A DNA stretch of 64,000 nucleotides from Cyclobacteriaceae bacterium (GTDB lineage Bacteria; Bacteroidota; Bacteroidia; Cytophagales; Cyclobacteriaceae): NCBI GenBank assembly GCA_019638275.1, contig JAHBUC010000001.1, forward strand, positions 248,001 through 312,000, given 5' to 3'. Below the pieces are notes generated by a model. That model saw only the letters and a program-made list of their open reading frames with translations. It searched no databases and was not told the origin of the DNA. A program made the translations under genes and the position numbers. Positions 9,992-21,905 of the stretch are shown here, one piece after another (within the stretch, counting starts at the first letter, position 1; each line of letters opens with the position of its first letter).

Positions 9992-10045
9992 ATTCGTTAA
10001 TGCGCTGATGAATAAACGAATTAAACTATCAGCACATTAACGAAT
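9992..10045. repeat. Imperfect inverted repeat between atpD and atpC
   Basis: Two 18-base arms (9992-10009 and 10028-10045) are complementary with one mismatch around an 18-base spacer. The arm ATTCGTTAATGTGCTGAT has a single related copy near 31453-31470 upstream of a peptidase gene. This looks like a short dispersed intergenic palindrome. It could also form a hairpin that lowers atpC expression relative to atpD. Confidence 0.7.
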
Positions 10046-10048
10046 TAA

Positions 10049-11590
<1,542 letters not shown>

Positions 11591-11605
11591 TTAAAAATTC
11601 GACCG

Positions 11606-11635
11606 CAAAAGTAGAATTTTAGGGAGGAAGTACAA
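11606..11635 (-). promoter_or_regulatory. Bacteroidota-type promoter for atpD-atpC
   Basis: Read on the minus strand, a TTG (complement of 11633-11635) is followed after 19 bases by TACTTTTG (complement of 11606-11613). This fits the -33 TTG / -7 TAnnTTTG consensus of the phylum with ideal spacing. The expected start of transcription is near 11599, giving a leader of about 40 bases. Confidence 0.65.
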
Positions 11636-11684
11636 AACTCCTATCCTGAATTATTCCACCCGGTCAAGAATAGAGGTGAATCAC

Positions 11685-11720
11685 AAAAAAGCCCATTTTT
11701 ATTGCGTAAAAGGCCTTTTT
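11685..11720 (-). terminator. Probable terminator of the histidine kinase gene
   Basis: A/T-rich stem (aaaaagGCC on the minus strand pairing with GGCtttttt, with one bulge) around a long loop, six bases past the kinase stop. The imperfect stem makes this a moderate call. Confidence 0.45.
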
Positions 11721-11725
11721 AAGCA

Positions 11726-12976
11726 TCAATTCGCTTGCATTTTTTCGGCCGAAATGGCGTTAAGGGAAATACGAAAAGTAGTACCCTGATTTTCTTCAGA
11801 GGCCTTCACAAAAATGCGGCCGTTGTGGTAGGCTTCAATGATGCGTTTGGCCAGCGCCAGCCCCAGCCCCCAGCCTCGCTTTTTGGTGGTAAAGCCGGGC
11901 CTGAAAACCGTGTTTACTTTCGAGCGGGGTATGCCTTTTCCGGTATCTGAAACATCAATGTACACCTTGCTGTCGCTACCCCGTAAAATTTTGATGGCAA
12001 TGGTACCGGATGTTCCAATGGCATCCACCGCATTCTTGCAGAGGTTTTCCAAAACCCATTCAAACAAGGGAGCATGAATCATGGCTTGAATGTTATCGGA
12101 CAGGGTGAAAATTTCGATTTTGATTTTTGAAGAAATGCGTGGGCGAAGGTAATTCACCACGTTGTTCACCAGCGTAACAACATTTTCAGGTTTTAGTGAG
12201 GGTATTGAACCGATGCTGGAGAAACGTTCGGTAACGATGGTCAGTTTGGTGATATCCTTTTCCAGTTCTGTTACGATCTCTTTGTTTTTGATGTTGGGGT
12301 CATCACGCAACACTTCTACCCAAGCCATAAGGGATGATAATGGCGTGCCCAGTTGGTGGGCTGTTTCTTTTGCCAGGCCAACCCACACCCGATTTTGTTC
12401 AGCAACTTTTGAGTAGTTAAATGCCAGGTATGCGATGAAAGCAAAAATGGCAATTACTGAAAGCTGAATGTAGGGATAGGTGGTGAGTTGGGTTAATAAA
12501 AATGAATTCCGGTAGTAGACATAGTTTATACCAAAGGTTTCTCCTGTCTCCGGATCGCGCAACGGAACCTCAACGGGTTCGTAGGCATTTTTCATCTTGT
12601 TTAGTTCCTTTTGAAGAAATTCATCTTTTCGTTCCTTTTTCCAGGTTTTGTTCAGTTGAATATTCCGGTAGTTAATAATGGCTCCAGTGCCGCCATCCTG
12701 CAGAATGATGGGTATGGATGTATTTTGGTAAACAATTTCCTGCGCAATAAAATTAATATCGCTTGATGACTCTGCTGTTGAATTGGCCGTGTATTCAAGT
12801 GCACGGGCAAAAAGTTCTACTTGTTGCCGCTCACGTTTTTTCAGTTGATCAACCAATACATTGGTATAGTAGATCGATCCTACACTAATCAATACAGAGG
12901 CAATCAGCACTACCCATTTTACATTGGTGTTGCTTTCATAGAAATCCGAAGAAGGTGCTGGAGCACGGTTACTCAT
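11726..12976 (-). CDS. Membrane sensor histidine kinase (orphan)
   Basis: A 416-residue sensor kinase. Predicted membrane helices at about residues 21-40 and 168-186 enclose a periplasmic region of roughly 125 residues with no recognised sensory fold. The phosphoacceptor H-box is ETAHQLGTPLSSL with His207; HQLGTP instead of the usual HE-x-[KR]-x-P is a known variant in this phylum. The N-box (ENLCKNAVDAIG), G1 box (DTGKGIP), F region (VFRPGFTTKKRG) and G2 box (GLGLALAKRIIE) are present, so it should be active. No HAMP domain and no neighbouring response regulator are seen; the partner must be elsewhere. A terminator separates it from the upstream ABC exporter genes. Confidence 0.88.
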   Translation of the reverse strand: MSNRAPAPSSDFYESNTNVKWVVLIASVLISVGSIYYTNVLVDQLKKRERQQVELFARALEYTANSTAESSSDINFIAQEIVYQNTSIPIILQDGGTGAIINYRNIQLNKTWKKERKDEFLQKELNKMKNAYEPVEVPLRDPETGETFGINYVYYRNSFLLTQLTTYPYIQLSVIAIFAFIAYLAFNYSKVAEQNRVWVGLAKETAHQLGTPLSSLMAWVEVLRDDPNIKNKEIVTELEKDITKLTIVTERFSSIGSIPSLKPENVVTLVNNVVNYLRPRISSKIKIEIFTLSDNIQAMIHAPLFEWVLENLCKNAVDAIGTSGTIAIKILRGSDSKVYIDVSDTGKGIPRSKVNTVFRPGFTTKKRGWGLGLALAKRIIEAYHNGRIFVKASEENQGTTFRISLNAISAEKMQAN

Positions 12977-12992
12977 TCGGGATGAAATTAAA

Positions 12993-13024
12993 CAAAAATA
13001 GCGGATGACTACACCCGCTATTTT
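12993..13024 (-). terminator. Rho-independent terminator of the ABC exporter operon
   Basis: Perfect 10-bp inverted repeat (12995-13004 and 13015-13024) with a 10-base loop, followed on the minus strand by TTTTTGTTT. It lies 22 bases past the permease stop. The T tract overlaps a TATTTTTG element (minus strand, 12993-13000) that could serve as the -7 box of the histidine kinase gene. Confidence 0.75.
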
Positions 13025-13045
13025 GATAATACCATTCAGTTCTGT

Positions 13046-14371
13046 TTATCCTTTCATCATAAACCACTTGGCCAGTACCTTGTAGTTTACTTTGGTGCCG
13101 TGCATTAAAATACCAACCCGGTAAATTCTTCCGGCAATCCAGGTGGTAAAAATAAAACCACCAATCAGAAGCACTTGCGAAAGGATTAATTGCCATAGCG
13201 GTGGATTATACCCCAATCGCCCAACCATAGCTACTGGTGAGGTAAAGGGTATAATGGAAAACCAAAAACTAGCTGTACTGTCCGGGTCATTCAAGATAAA
13301 CATGAACAATCCAAAATACGCTATAATTAACGGCAATGTAATCGGAAAGGTGAATTGCTGCGCCTCTTGCTGCGAATCAACCGCTGAACCTACGGCAGCA
13401 AACAAGGCGCCATACAGCAAGTAACCGCCTAAGAAATAAAATGCAAAGTTGAACACAATGTAGGTGTATGGTATTTCATTAACCGACTTCATAATGTTCA
13501 TTATCTTTTCATTGGATTGCATGGCTTCAGCCATTTCAGGATCATCAACCTGATTCATTACCTGCTCCATGGCCTGTTGTTGTGGCATATTCAATCCGAA
13601 TAAACTCATGGCAGCAGTTGAAAGCACACTGATCAACAAGGCCCAGATAAAAAACTGCAATAACCCAACGGAAGCAATGCCCAGAATTTTGCCCATCATT
13701 AGTTGAAAAGGCTTTACAGACGACACAATCACCTCAACAATCTTGCTTGTCTTTTCTTCAATTACGCCCAGCATAATCTGCATGCCGTAAATCAATACAA
13801 ACATGTAAATGAGCACACCCAGTATAAAGCCCAAAATGTACAGCATGCCCGTGTTGCTATCTTTCTCCTCGCCCGATTTACTTAAGCTTATTGACTTCAG
13901 GCTCACAGAAGTTTTTAAGCCTTTAAGGGTTTCTTTGTCGATGTTAAATTGTTCAAGTTTGAGATCACGAATTCTTTGTTCAAGCATATTTTCCAGGTCA
14001 CCCATTTTGCGAATGCTGGGACTTTCTCTTGAATACAAGATCATACCTTCTGGCTTTGCCAGATCAAAAGCCGGAATGTAAAGCAAGGCAAAGTGTGAAG
14101 ATTCATTGTAGGTAACCTTGGCGTTTTCAAGTGTACCGGTAACGGACACAAATTCAAACTTCGATGAATTTTCAAAGCTCATTTTTCCGCTTTCATCCAG
14201 TACCTCGACTACGGATACGCCTGCACTTTTTTCCTGCTTCATTAAAATGAAACCCATAACGGCAATTACTGCCGGGAAAATCAGGGGCACTAAAATGGTA
14301 GCAACGAGAAACGATTTTTTCTGAACACGGTTCAGAAATTCACGCTGCATGATAAGCCATATCTTGTTCAT
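13046..14371 (-). CDS. ABC exporter permease (NatB/ABC-2 type)
   Basis: The membrane subunit of an ABC-2 type exporter, 441 residues. One membrane helix near the N-terminus (about 22-44, after QREFLNRVQKKSF) is followed by a large extracytoplasmic domain of about 130 residues and then five or six helices in the C-terminal half, including a VIVSSVKPFQLMMGKILGIA segment typical of NatB-like permeases. The ATPase gene ends 18 bases upstream, so the two form an operon. The substrate is unknown; NatAB homologues have been linked to Na+ extrusion but the family is broad. Confidence 0.85.
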   Translation of the reverse strand: MNKIWLIMQREFLNRVQKKSFLVATILVPLIFPAVIAVMGFILMKQEKSAGVSVVEVLDESGKMSFENSSKFEFVSVTGTLENAKVTYNESSHFALLYIPAFDLAKPEGMILYSRESPSIRKMGDLENMLEQRIRDLKLEQFNIDKETLKGLKTSVSLKSISLSKSGEEKDSNTGMLYILGFILGVLIYMFVLIYGMQIMLGVIEEKTSKIVEVIVSSVKPFQLMMGKILGIASVGLLQFFIWALLISVLSTAAMSLFGLNMPQQQAMEQVMNQVDDPEMAEAMQSNEKIMNIMKSVNEIPYTYIVFNFAFYFLGGYLLYGALFAAVGSAVDSQQEAQQFTFPITLPLIIAYFGLFMFILNDPDSTASFWFSIIPFTSPVAMVGRLGYNPPLWQLILSQVLLIGGFIFTTWIAGRIYRVGILMHGTKVNYKVLAKWFMMKG

Positions 14372-14389
14372 AGGTATTTATTGAAAGGT

Positions 14390-15307
14390 TTACAGGGATG
14401 GATCTTCTTTTACCAGGCTGATGAAAATTTCGCTCATGGTTGGAATCTTCTCAACAAAACTGTGTACTTCGGTTTTTTCAACCAGGTCGCGAATGAGTTG
14501 ATTCGGACTACCGACACCGCGAATACGAAGGGTGGAATGATAGTAGTTATCTTCAAGTTTATGCTGTTCCATCAGGTCATATTTATCGGCAGGAAGCACG
14601 AAATTGTTACCGATGTGTTCAACCAAAAACGTGTTGGTCTTATACGCATCTTTAATCTGCTTCTTTGGGCCTTCTAAAATTTTCTTCGACTTATTTATCA
14701 AGGCAATATGATCACACAACGCCTCAACCGTTTCCATGCGGTGGGTGGAAAAAATGATGGTCGAGCCTTTATCGCGCAGCTCCAGAATTTCGTTCGTGAT
14801 CAGTTGGGCATTTATCGGGTCGAAACCTGAAAAGGGTTCATCTAAAATAATCAGCTTAGGCTCGTGCAGCACGGTGCTCACAAACTGAACCTTTTGGGCC
14901 ATACCCTTGCTCAGGTCTTCCACTTTTTTGTTCCACCAATCTTTGATTTCAAACTTGGTGAGCCACACTTTCAGTTTGTCTAACGCTTCGGCCTTTGTCA
15001 TGCCTTTTAGCTGGGCCAGGTACAACAGTTGTTCGCCAACCTTCAGCTTTTTATACAAGCCGCGTTCTTCCGGCAGGTAGCCGATGGTGCCAATGTGCCT
15101 GGGGCTAAGCTTTTCATTGAAGATGGAAATTTCACCGCTATCGGAGTCAATAATCTGGTTGATAATCCGGATCAAGGTTGTTTTACCTGCACCATTTGGC
15201 CCTAAAAGTCCGTAAATACTTTTTTCGGGGATGGAAATAGACACATCGTCAAGTGCGGTGTGTTGGGTGTAGCGTTTGGTAACGCTTTTGGCGGTTAAGG
15301 CTTCCAC
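14390..15307 (-). CDS. ABC exporter ATP-binding protein (NatA type)
   Basis: A 305-residue ATPase with Walker A GPNGAGKTTLIRIIN, an ABC signature in the variant form LSKGMAQKVQF, Walker B LIILDEPFSGFDP and an H-loop FSTHRMETVEALCD. The roughly 90-residue C-terminal extension is typical of DUF4162-containing NatA-like subunits that pair with ABC-2 permeases. It is the first gene of the operon with the permease at 13046. Confidence 0.92.
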   Translation of the reverse strand: MEALTAKSVTKRYTQHTALDDVSISIPEKSIYGLLGPNGAGKTTLIRIINQIIDSDSGEISIFNEKLSPRHIGTIGYLPEERGLYKKLKVGEQLLYLAQLKGMTKAEALDKLKVWLTKFEIKDWWNKKVEDLSKGMAQKVQFVSTVLHEPKLIILDEPFSGFDPINAQLITNEILELRDKGSTIIFSTHRMETVEALCDHIALINKSKKILEGPKKQIKDAYKTNTFLVEHIGNNFVLPADKYDLMEQHKLEDNYYHSTLRIRGVGSPNQLIRDLVEKTEVHSFVEKIPTMSEIFISLVKEDPSL

Positions 15308-15375
15308 AGAGTTTTATCTTTTTTGACGCTAATTAGTGCCAAAAGATAAGGAGGAATTACAAAAACGCTGAAGGA

Positions 15376-16275
15376 TTACTGACTGATTTGCTTGAAAACG
15401 ATGTTGCCCATGGATACATCCAAATCAAAGTTGAGGGCATTTTTGGAGTCTTTCTGGTAGGCTTCGTTGGTGTATGTGCCGTCACTCATTTTTGTGAACG
15501 CCTTAGGCATCTTCACACTGCACAACCACGATTCTTTAATTTTTATCGAAACAGGAGCCTGACTGTTTGTCGGCAGAATAATTACCAGGTTGCCTGCGCC
15601 AACACTTCCTTTAATTGTGTTTGCCGTTGACGGTGTTGTGCTGAAGTCGAGCATGATGTTGCCAAATCCAACATCAGCCAGAATGTATTTGCTTTTTGCC
15701 AGGCTAATGTTCTTGGCGCTAACGGAACCTAAGTCAACTTTTAACGCCAGGGTATCCATCTGAATCAGGTTTTCGATTTGATTGTAATACCCAATGGTTA
15801 CATCCGCGCTGGCTGTATTGATCTTTAAATTCTTTACTGAAAGCCCTGACAGGTCGATATTGGCCATACCCAAACCGTAAAACAGTTCCAGGTCGTATGG
15901 TTTATTATCGGTCAGGTACATTTTCCACAGCTTATCGTAAGTGGGTTTTTCTGAGCTGAATACTTTATAGGAAATGGATTGGCTAAAGCCTTTATCGGCT
16001 ATATCTTCCAACGCCAAAAACACTTCGCATACCTTACCCTTAACTTCTTTACGGAAATGGTGGGAGTAAGCGCCCGGCTGCTGGTTGCTGAATACATTCA
16101 GCACCTCAGGGTTATGGCTGGGTTTGATAAAGCAATTACCGCTATTGGCCTTGATCTGAAGCTTAATGCTTTCGCACGTGGTATTGTCTTCCACGGTGAA
16201 TTGCTTCTTGATCTGGCCCAATGCCAATCCTGAAAACAGTAAACAAACCCCCGTAAGGCCTAAAACTCTCTGCAT
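15376..16275 (-). CDS. Secreted beta-rich protein (DUF4097/LiaF-like)
   Basis: A 299-residue exported protein with a signal peptide (MQRVLGLTGVCLLFSGLALG). From about residue 125 it shows short repeating strands with alternating small and hydrophobic residues (GMANIDLSGLSVKNLKI, ADVGFGNIMLDF, SVGAGNLVIILP), ending in DVSMGNIVF. This is the pattern of single-stranded beta-helix or toastrack domains found in DUF4097/LiaF-type proteins. No catalytic motif is present and I cannot give a function. It precedes the ABC operon but with its own reading direction and a 68-base gap. Confidence 0.65.
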   Translation of the reverse strand: MQRVLGLTGVCLLFSGLALGQIKKQFTVEDNTTCESIKLQIKANSGNCFIKPSHNPEVLNVFSNQQPGAYSHHFRKEVKGKVCEVFLALEDIADKGFSQSISYKVFSSEKPTYDKLWKMYLTDNKPYDLELFYGLGMANIDLSGLSVKNLKINTASADVTIGYYNQIENLIQMDTLALKVDLGSVSAKNISLAKSKYILADVGFGNIMLDFSTTPSTANTIKGSVGAGNLVIILPTNSQAPVSIKIKESWLCSVKMPKAFTKMSDGTYTNEAYQKDSKNALNFDLDVSMGNIVFKQISQ

Positions 16276-16393
16276 GCCGAATAAAACGAGCCACAGCCCA
16301 CAGGGTTGCGGCTTGTAAGATTATTTAGAAAATAGTTAAAAAAGCTCTGTTTAACCTTGTTTATACGGTGCCATTTGGGTCAGGGTTCCGAAA

Positions 16394-17506
<1,113 letters not shown>

Positions 17507-17510
17507 AACC

Positions 17511-18089
17511 TTATTGACCAACCACTACCTTGGCGTAGCGAATAACTTTATCGTTCAATACATAGCCGCGTTCAACCACGTCAACAATTTTACCCTTTAG
17601 TTTTTCTTCCGGGGCTGGCACCTGGGTGATGGCTTCGTGCACATCGGCATTAAAGTCGGCACCGGGTTTTATATCCATGGGTTTAACACCACTTTGCTCC
17701 AATGTTTTTTTGAACTTGTTATAAATGAGTAAGAACCCTTCCAGTTCTTTGCTTTCGGTTCCTTGAAATGCTTTTTCAGCACGCTCAAAATCATCCATAA
17801 CAGGTAACAGCGAAACAACCAGTTGCTCGTTGGCTACCTGAATCAACTCCAGTTTTTCCTTTGAGGTTCTGCGCCTGAAGTTTTCAAATTCAGAGTACAA
17901 CCGTAAATATTTATCCTTCGCCTCTGCCAATTCGTCCTGTAGTTTTTTGATTTCTGACTGAAATTTAGACTCGTCTGCACCATTGAGCGTTTCAAACGAC
18001 TCGGGTGAGTCTTCAGGCATTACGCCTTGCGGTCCTTCAGACATAGTCTCTTTCTGCAAATCCTGTTCAGTTTGCGGGTTGTTTTCCAT
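17511..18089 (-). CDS. grpE: Nucleotide exchange factor GrpE
   Basis: Exchange factor for DnaK, 192 residues. An acidic, disordered N-terminus of about 40 residues is followed by a long coiled coil ([28 protein letters not shown]) and the C-terminal beta domain with [12 protein letters not shown] and [18 protein letters not shown], both signatures of GrpE. It is the first gene of the grpE-dnaJ operon. Confidence 0.96.
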   Translation of the reverse strand: MENNPQTEQDLQKETMSEGPQGVMPEDSPESFETLNGADESKFQSEIKKLQDELAEAKDKYLRLYSEFENFRRRTSKEKLELIQVANEQLVVSLLPVMDDFERAEKAFQGTESKELEGFLLIYNKFKKTLEQSGVKPMDIKPGADFNADVHEAITQVPAPEEKLKGKIVDVVERGYVLNDKVIRYAKVVVGQ

Positions 18090-18173
18090 GGTAGACAGTA
18101 CTTAACGTTAAATTCAGACTGCAATTTGTCAATAATTCTGCCAATTGCCTTATTGTGTCAGAGTGGCACAATT

Positions 18174-18260
18174 AGTCAATAGTCAATGGTTAAATAGTCG
18201 ATAGTCTAAAAATGAACACTGATCCGGCTATGGACTATCGACTGACCTTCCATTGACTAT
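18174..18260. repeat. Intergenic inverted repeat of the AGTCAATAGTC type
   Basis: The arm 18174-18206 (two AGTCAATAGTC-like units and AGTCGATAGTC) is an inverted, imperfect match to 18233-18260 (GACTATCGACT and CCATTGACTAT). It fills the gap between obg and grpE. It is low-complexity, palindromic and non-coding, resembling short intergenic repeats scattered through genomes of this phylum. Confidence 0.7.
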
Positions 18261-18265
18261 AACTT

Positions 18266-19255
18266 TTAGTGGAGATTTCTCCAGATCAGGTCTTTCAGTT
18301 CTGTCAAACCTTTATTGGTAACGGAAGAAATAAATGTAGTAGGCAGATCGGTAGGTAATTCTTTTTTGATGGCCTCCATCAGTTCTTCATCCAGCATATC
18401 GGATTTGGAAATGGCGAGCACACGTTTTTTATCGAGCAGTTCGGGGTTGTACTTTTTCAGTTCATTCAACAGCACTTCGTACTCGTGTTTAATATCTTTT
18501 GAATCGGCCGGCACGAGAAACAACAACAATGAATTCCGTTCGATGTGCCGTAGAAAACGAATCCCTAGTCCGCGGCCTTCAGCAGCGCCTTCAATAATGC
18601 CGGGAATGTCTGCCATCACAAACGACCTGTCATTACGATAGGAGACTACACCAAGATTTGGTGTTAGTGTAGTAAAAGGGTAATCGGCAATTTTTGGTTT
18701 TGCTGCCGACACAACGGAGAGCAGTGTTGATTTTCCTGCGTTCGGGAAACCTACGAGTCCGACATCTGCTAGTAATTTCAGTTCGAGAATAATCCACTCT
18801 TCCTTGGCGGGCTCACCCGGTTGTGCAAAGTTGGGCGCCTGTCGTGTGGAGGTTGCAAAGAATAAATTTCCTCTTCCACCGCGGCCACCAGGTGTGAGAA
18901 TGTATTCCTGGCCGTCTTCTGTAATTTCTACACGCACTTCACCGGTTTCAGCATCGCGTGCTACGGTGCCAAGCGGCACTTCAATTATTTCATCTTTACC
19001 CTCAGCGCCCGTGCAGTTTTGCGATTCACCCGGTTTACCCGAATCGGCAATAATGTGTTTGCGGTATTTTAAGTGGAGCAATGTCCACAATTGTTTGTTG
19101 CCGCGTAAAATGATATGACCACCGCGGCCACCATCTCCACCGTCAGGCCCACCTTTTGGCACAAACTTTTCGCGGTGAAAATGCAAACAGCCTGCACCGC
19201 CTGCACCCGATCGGGAGCAGAATTTTACGTGATCAATGAAGTTTGGAGACGACAC
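18266..19255 (-). CDS. obg: Obg-family GTPase
   Basis: Essential ribosome-associated GTPase involved in 50S maturation and stress control, 329 residues. The glycine-rich Obg fold occupies about residues 1-157 ([14 protein letters not shown] and [12 protein letters not shown] are typical). The G domain follows with G1 [13 protein letters not shown]3 [16 protein letters not shown] and G4 SKSD. The variable C-terminal OCT domain of some Obg proteins is absent. It starts 3 bases after the adk stop, so adk-obg form an operon. Confidence 0.95.
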   Translation of the reverse strand: MSSPNFIDHVKFCSRSGAGGAGCLHFHREKFVPKGGPDGGDGGRGGHIILRGNKQLWTLLHLKYRKHIIADSGKPGESQNCTGAEGKDEIIEVPLGTVARDAETGEVRVEITEDGQEYILTPGGRGGRGNLFFATSTRQAPNFAQPGEPAKEEWIILELKLLADVGLVGFPNAGKSTLLSVVSAAKPKIADYPFTTLTPNLGVVSYRNDRSFVMADIPGIIEGAAEGRGLGIRFLRHIERNSLLLFLVPADSKDIKHEYEVLLNELKKYNPELLDKKRVLAISKSDMLDEELMEAIKKELPTDLPTTFISSVTNKGLTELKDLIWRNLH

Positions 19256-19258
19256 GTG

Positions 19259-19843
19259 CTATTTCGACAAGAGGTGATTATCAATTTCACGGCATAGGTT
19301 TGTGAAAATCTGCTCAATATCACCCACACCAACTACGGCTGAATACTTGCCTAGTTTTTTGTAGTGCTCAGCCACCGGAACCGTTTCTGCTTTGTATACA
19401 GCAATCCGGTTTTCAATTACTTCCGGTTTGGCATCATCGGGACGATTTTCTTTGTGTGCGCGTTCAGCCAACCGTTTTTTTAACTCATCTTCATTCACCA
19501 TCAGTTCAACAAGGGCAGTGATACCTGTGTTGTTTTTAGTCAACAACGCATCCAACGCCTCGGCCTGTTTTACCGTGCGTGGGAAACCATCAAAAATAAT
19601 TCCGTTGATGTTACCGCTGCTTTTGATTTTATCATCCACCATATCAATCACTACCTGATCGGGCACCAGGTTTCCTTTGCTCATGTATTCCTGCGCAAGC
19701 TTACCAAGCGGTGTTCCTTCTTTGAGGTGTTTGCGAAACAGATCTCCCGTTGAGATATGAATGAGTTGATACTTTTCAATGAGCTTGGCGCTTTGTGTGC
19801 CTTTGCCTGCACCGGGAGGACCAAAGAGTACGAGATTAATCAT
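19259..19843 (-). CDS. adk: Adenylate kinase
   Basis: Interconverts ATP + AMP and 2 ADP, 194 residues. P-loop GPPGAGKGTQSAKL at about residues 7-20, AMP-binding ISTGDLFR, the DGFPRT motif, and LID-region residues around RPDDAKPEVIENRI. The short form has no zinc-binding cysteines in the LID. It is the first gene of the adk-obg pair. Confidence 0.96.
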   Translation of the reverse strand: MINLVLFGPPGAGKGTQSAKLIEKYQLIHISTGDLFRKHLKEGTPLGKLAQEYMSKGNLVPDQVVIDMVDDKIKSSGNINGIIFDGFPRTVKQAEALDALLTKNNTGITALVELMVNEDELKKRLAERAHKENRPDDAKPEVIENRIAVYKAETVPVAEHYKKLGKYSAVVGVGDIEQIFTNLCREIDNHLLSK

Positions 19844-19927
19844 GACGGTTAAAGGTTTTAGAATGAGAAATGCAAGATAACGATCTAATATTAATAATGC
19901 CGGCTTGAATCCGTTTGATGCTACCGG

Positions 19928-20455
19928 TTAATGAGCAGCTTTGTAAATGTCTTTCAGGTTTCGACCCAAACCTTCATAATCGAGTCCGTAGCCCAATACA
20001 AACTCATCGTCAATATCAAAACCAACATATTTAGGCTGTACGGCATGTTCGCGGGCCGCAGATTTTCGGATGAACGTTGCAATTTCAACAGAGCGTGTGC
20101 CCAAACTTCTGAGCTCCTCAACTACCTTACTTAAGGTAAGTCCGGTGTCCATAATGTCTTCAACGATAATAATATCCTGATTGAAGATGCTTTCATTCAA
20201 ACCGATTAATGTTTTCAATTGACCGGTGCTGGCGGTACCCTGATAGGATGAGTGCTTTACAAAAGAGACGCGGCAGGGCAGCTCAACATGGCGTACCAAA
20301 TCGGCAGCAAAAATGAACGATCCGTTAAGAATGGGCAGGAATAAGGGGGTTTTATCGCGGTAATCTTCGCGGATCTGATTGGCCACTTCCTTAACCTTCG
20401 CTTCTATTTTCTCAGCGGAAATGAACTTTCTGAACGATAAATCCTTGATCTTCAT
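19928..20455 (-). CDS. hpt: Hypoxanthine phosphoribosyltransferase
   Basis: Purine salvage enzyme that makes IMP (and GMP) from hypoxanthine or guanine and PRPP, 175 residues. The PRPP-binding loop IIVEDIMDTGLTLS is diagnostic, with upstream LPILNGSFIFAADL and downstream VGFDIDDEFVLGYGLDY. The minus-strand element TATTTTTG (20463-20470) ends only 7 bases before the ATG, so the transcript may be leaderless or nearly so. Confidence 0.94.
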   Translation of the reverse strand: MKIKDLSFRKFISAEKIEAKVKEVANQIREDYRDKTPLFLPILNGSFIFAADLVRHVELPCRVSFVKHSSYQGTASTGQLKTLIGLNESIFNQDIIIVEDIMDTGLTLSKVVEELRSLGTRSVEIATFIRKSAAREHAVQPKYVGFDIDDEFVLGYGLDYEGLGRNLKDIYKAAH

Positions 20456-20505
20456 AGGACCGCAAAAATAGAAGAAATTTGCGGATTCTGCTTTTTCACC
20501 CTCAA

Positions 20506-21870
20506 TCAGTAAGCGTCATCGATTGCAAAGGTATTTTTTCGAAACATCCATTGGCCTTTGGTGAAATCAGGAAAAGCCACCGTTTCGCCACCCAAACGAA
20601 TAGATGTTTCTGATAGCGGTGTGATGGCACTCCAGGTAACGGCATCATATACATCCATGGGCGGTGGTGTTTTACGTTTGATGGATTCAATGAATGCATT
20701 CAACACAAACCAATCCATGCCGCCATGCCCGGCACCGGCTGCATCGTTCGCATATTTTTTCCACAGCGGATGATCGTATTGATCCAACCACGGCTGCGCT
20801 TCTTCCCAACGATGGGGTTGTTTACTTTTGCCTTCAATGTAAATGGATTTGTTCAAATCCATCCACAACCCATTCGTGCCCTGAACACGAAAACCCAGCG
20901 AGTAGGGTCGTGGCAGATTGGTATCGTGCTGCAACAAAATGGTTTCATCGTTGGCGCACTTGATCATAGTGGTGACTACATCGCCTAACTTGAAATTTAC
21001 TTTAGCATTCGGATGATCTTCTCCTGCTTTTTTCACAATGTAATCGTGGAGGCCGCGTGCTTTTGATGAATATGAAACCAGTTTGGTAAACCGATTGCCG
21101 CGATTGATGTTGAGCATCATGGCAATGGGCCCGATGCCATGTGTAGGGTACAAGTCACCATCGCGATGAATGGAGTGCTCCGTGCGCCATTGCGCTTCCG
21201 AAAATCCTTTCTCACCAAACTCAACGCCACTGCCATACGGTTTTACGCCATCGTTGAATTTCACTTCGCGTAAATCGTGTTGATAGCCGCCTTGCAGGTG
21301 AATTAACTCGCCAAAAATATTTTGTCTCACCATGTTCATCACCGCCATCACATCGCGCCTGTAGCACACATTCTCCAGCATCATCAAGGGCATGCCGGTA
21401 CGTTCGGATGTTTGCACGAGTTCCCAACATTCTTCAATGGTTCCTCCGGTGATCACTTCGCATCCTACAATTTTTTTAGCGTTCATCGCATCCAGGCATT
21501 GTATGGTGTGCCATTCCCACGGAGTGGAGATGATGACCGCATCAATGTTTTTGTTCTCCAACAATTTTCTATACCCGTGTGGTCCTTCCAGAATTACCTG
21601 TGGTTTCGGCTTGCCTGCTTTCTGTACCAGGTTCAGACTCATGTCCATCATGCGTTGTTGAATGTCGCACAAGGCCACCACGTCCACATCGCTTCTGCGT
21701 AATGCGAGATCAAGGTGGTTTTGTCCGCGTAAGCCAACACCAATAAATCCAAGCCTTACTTTTTGTGTTTTATCCTGCGCAAACAATGTGGAGGCAGGGA
21801 GAATGGTGAACGCTGCGCCTGCCAACGTTGTAGTTTGAATGAATTTTCTTCGGGAGGCTTGTGTTTTCAT
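20506..21870 (-). CDS. Gfo/Idh/MocA-family protein, GH109-like, Tat-exported
   Basis: A 454-residue exported protein with a twin-arginine signal (SRRKFIQTTTLAGAAF) and an N-terminal Rossmann fold (LGFIGVGLRGQNHLDLAL). Internal segments such as NVCYRRDVMAVMNMVRQNIFGE, GGYQHDLREVKF and YPTHGIGPIAMMLN are characteristic of the GH109 group, NAD-dependent glycosidases whose founding member is an alpha-N-acetylgalactosaminidase. A role in trimming GalNAc-type or related glycans in the periplasm is likely but the exact sugar is not provable here. ATG 21870 is preferred to upstream starts because it begins the Tat signal directly. Confidence 0.8.
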   Translation of the reverse strand: MKTQASRRKFIQTTTLAGAAFTILPASTLFAQDKTQKVRLGFIGVGLRGQNHLDLALRRSDVDVVALCDIQQRMMDMSLNLVQKAGKPKPQVILEGPHGYRKLLENKNIDAVIISTPWEWHTIQCLDAMNAKKIVGCEVITGGTIEECWELVQTSERTGMPLMMLENVCYRRDVMAVMNMVRQNIFGELIHLQGGYQHDLREVKFNDGVKPYGSGVEFGEKGFSEAQWRTEHSIHRDGDLYPTHGIGPIAMMLNINRGNRFTKLVSYSSKARGLHDYIVKKAGEDHPNAKVNFKLGDVVTTMIKCANDETILLQHDTNLPRPYSLGFRVQGTNGLWMDLNKSIYIEGKSKQPHRWEEAQPWLDQYDHPLWKKYANDAAGAGHGGMDWFVLNAFIESIKRKTPPPMDVYDAVTWSAITPLSETSIRLGGETVAFPDFTKGQWMFRKNTFAIDDAY

Positions 21871-21905
21871 ACAGGTAATGGATGAATTTTTGTTAAATTT
21901 GAGAT

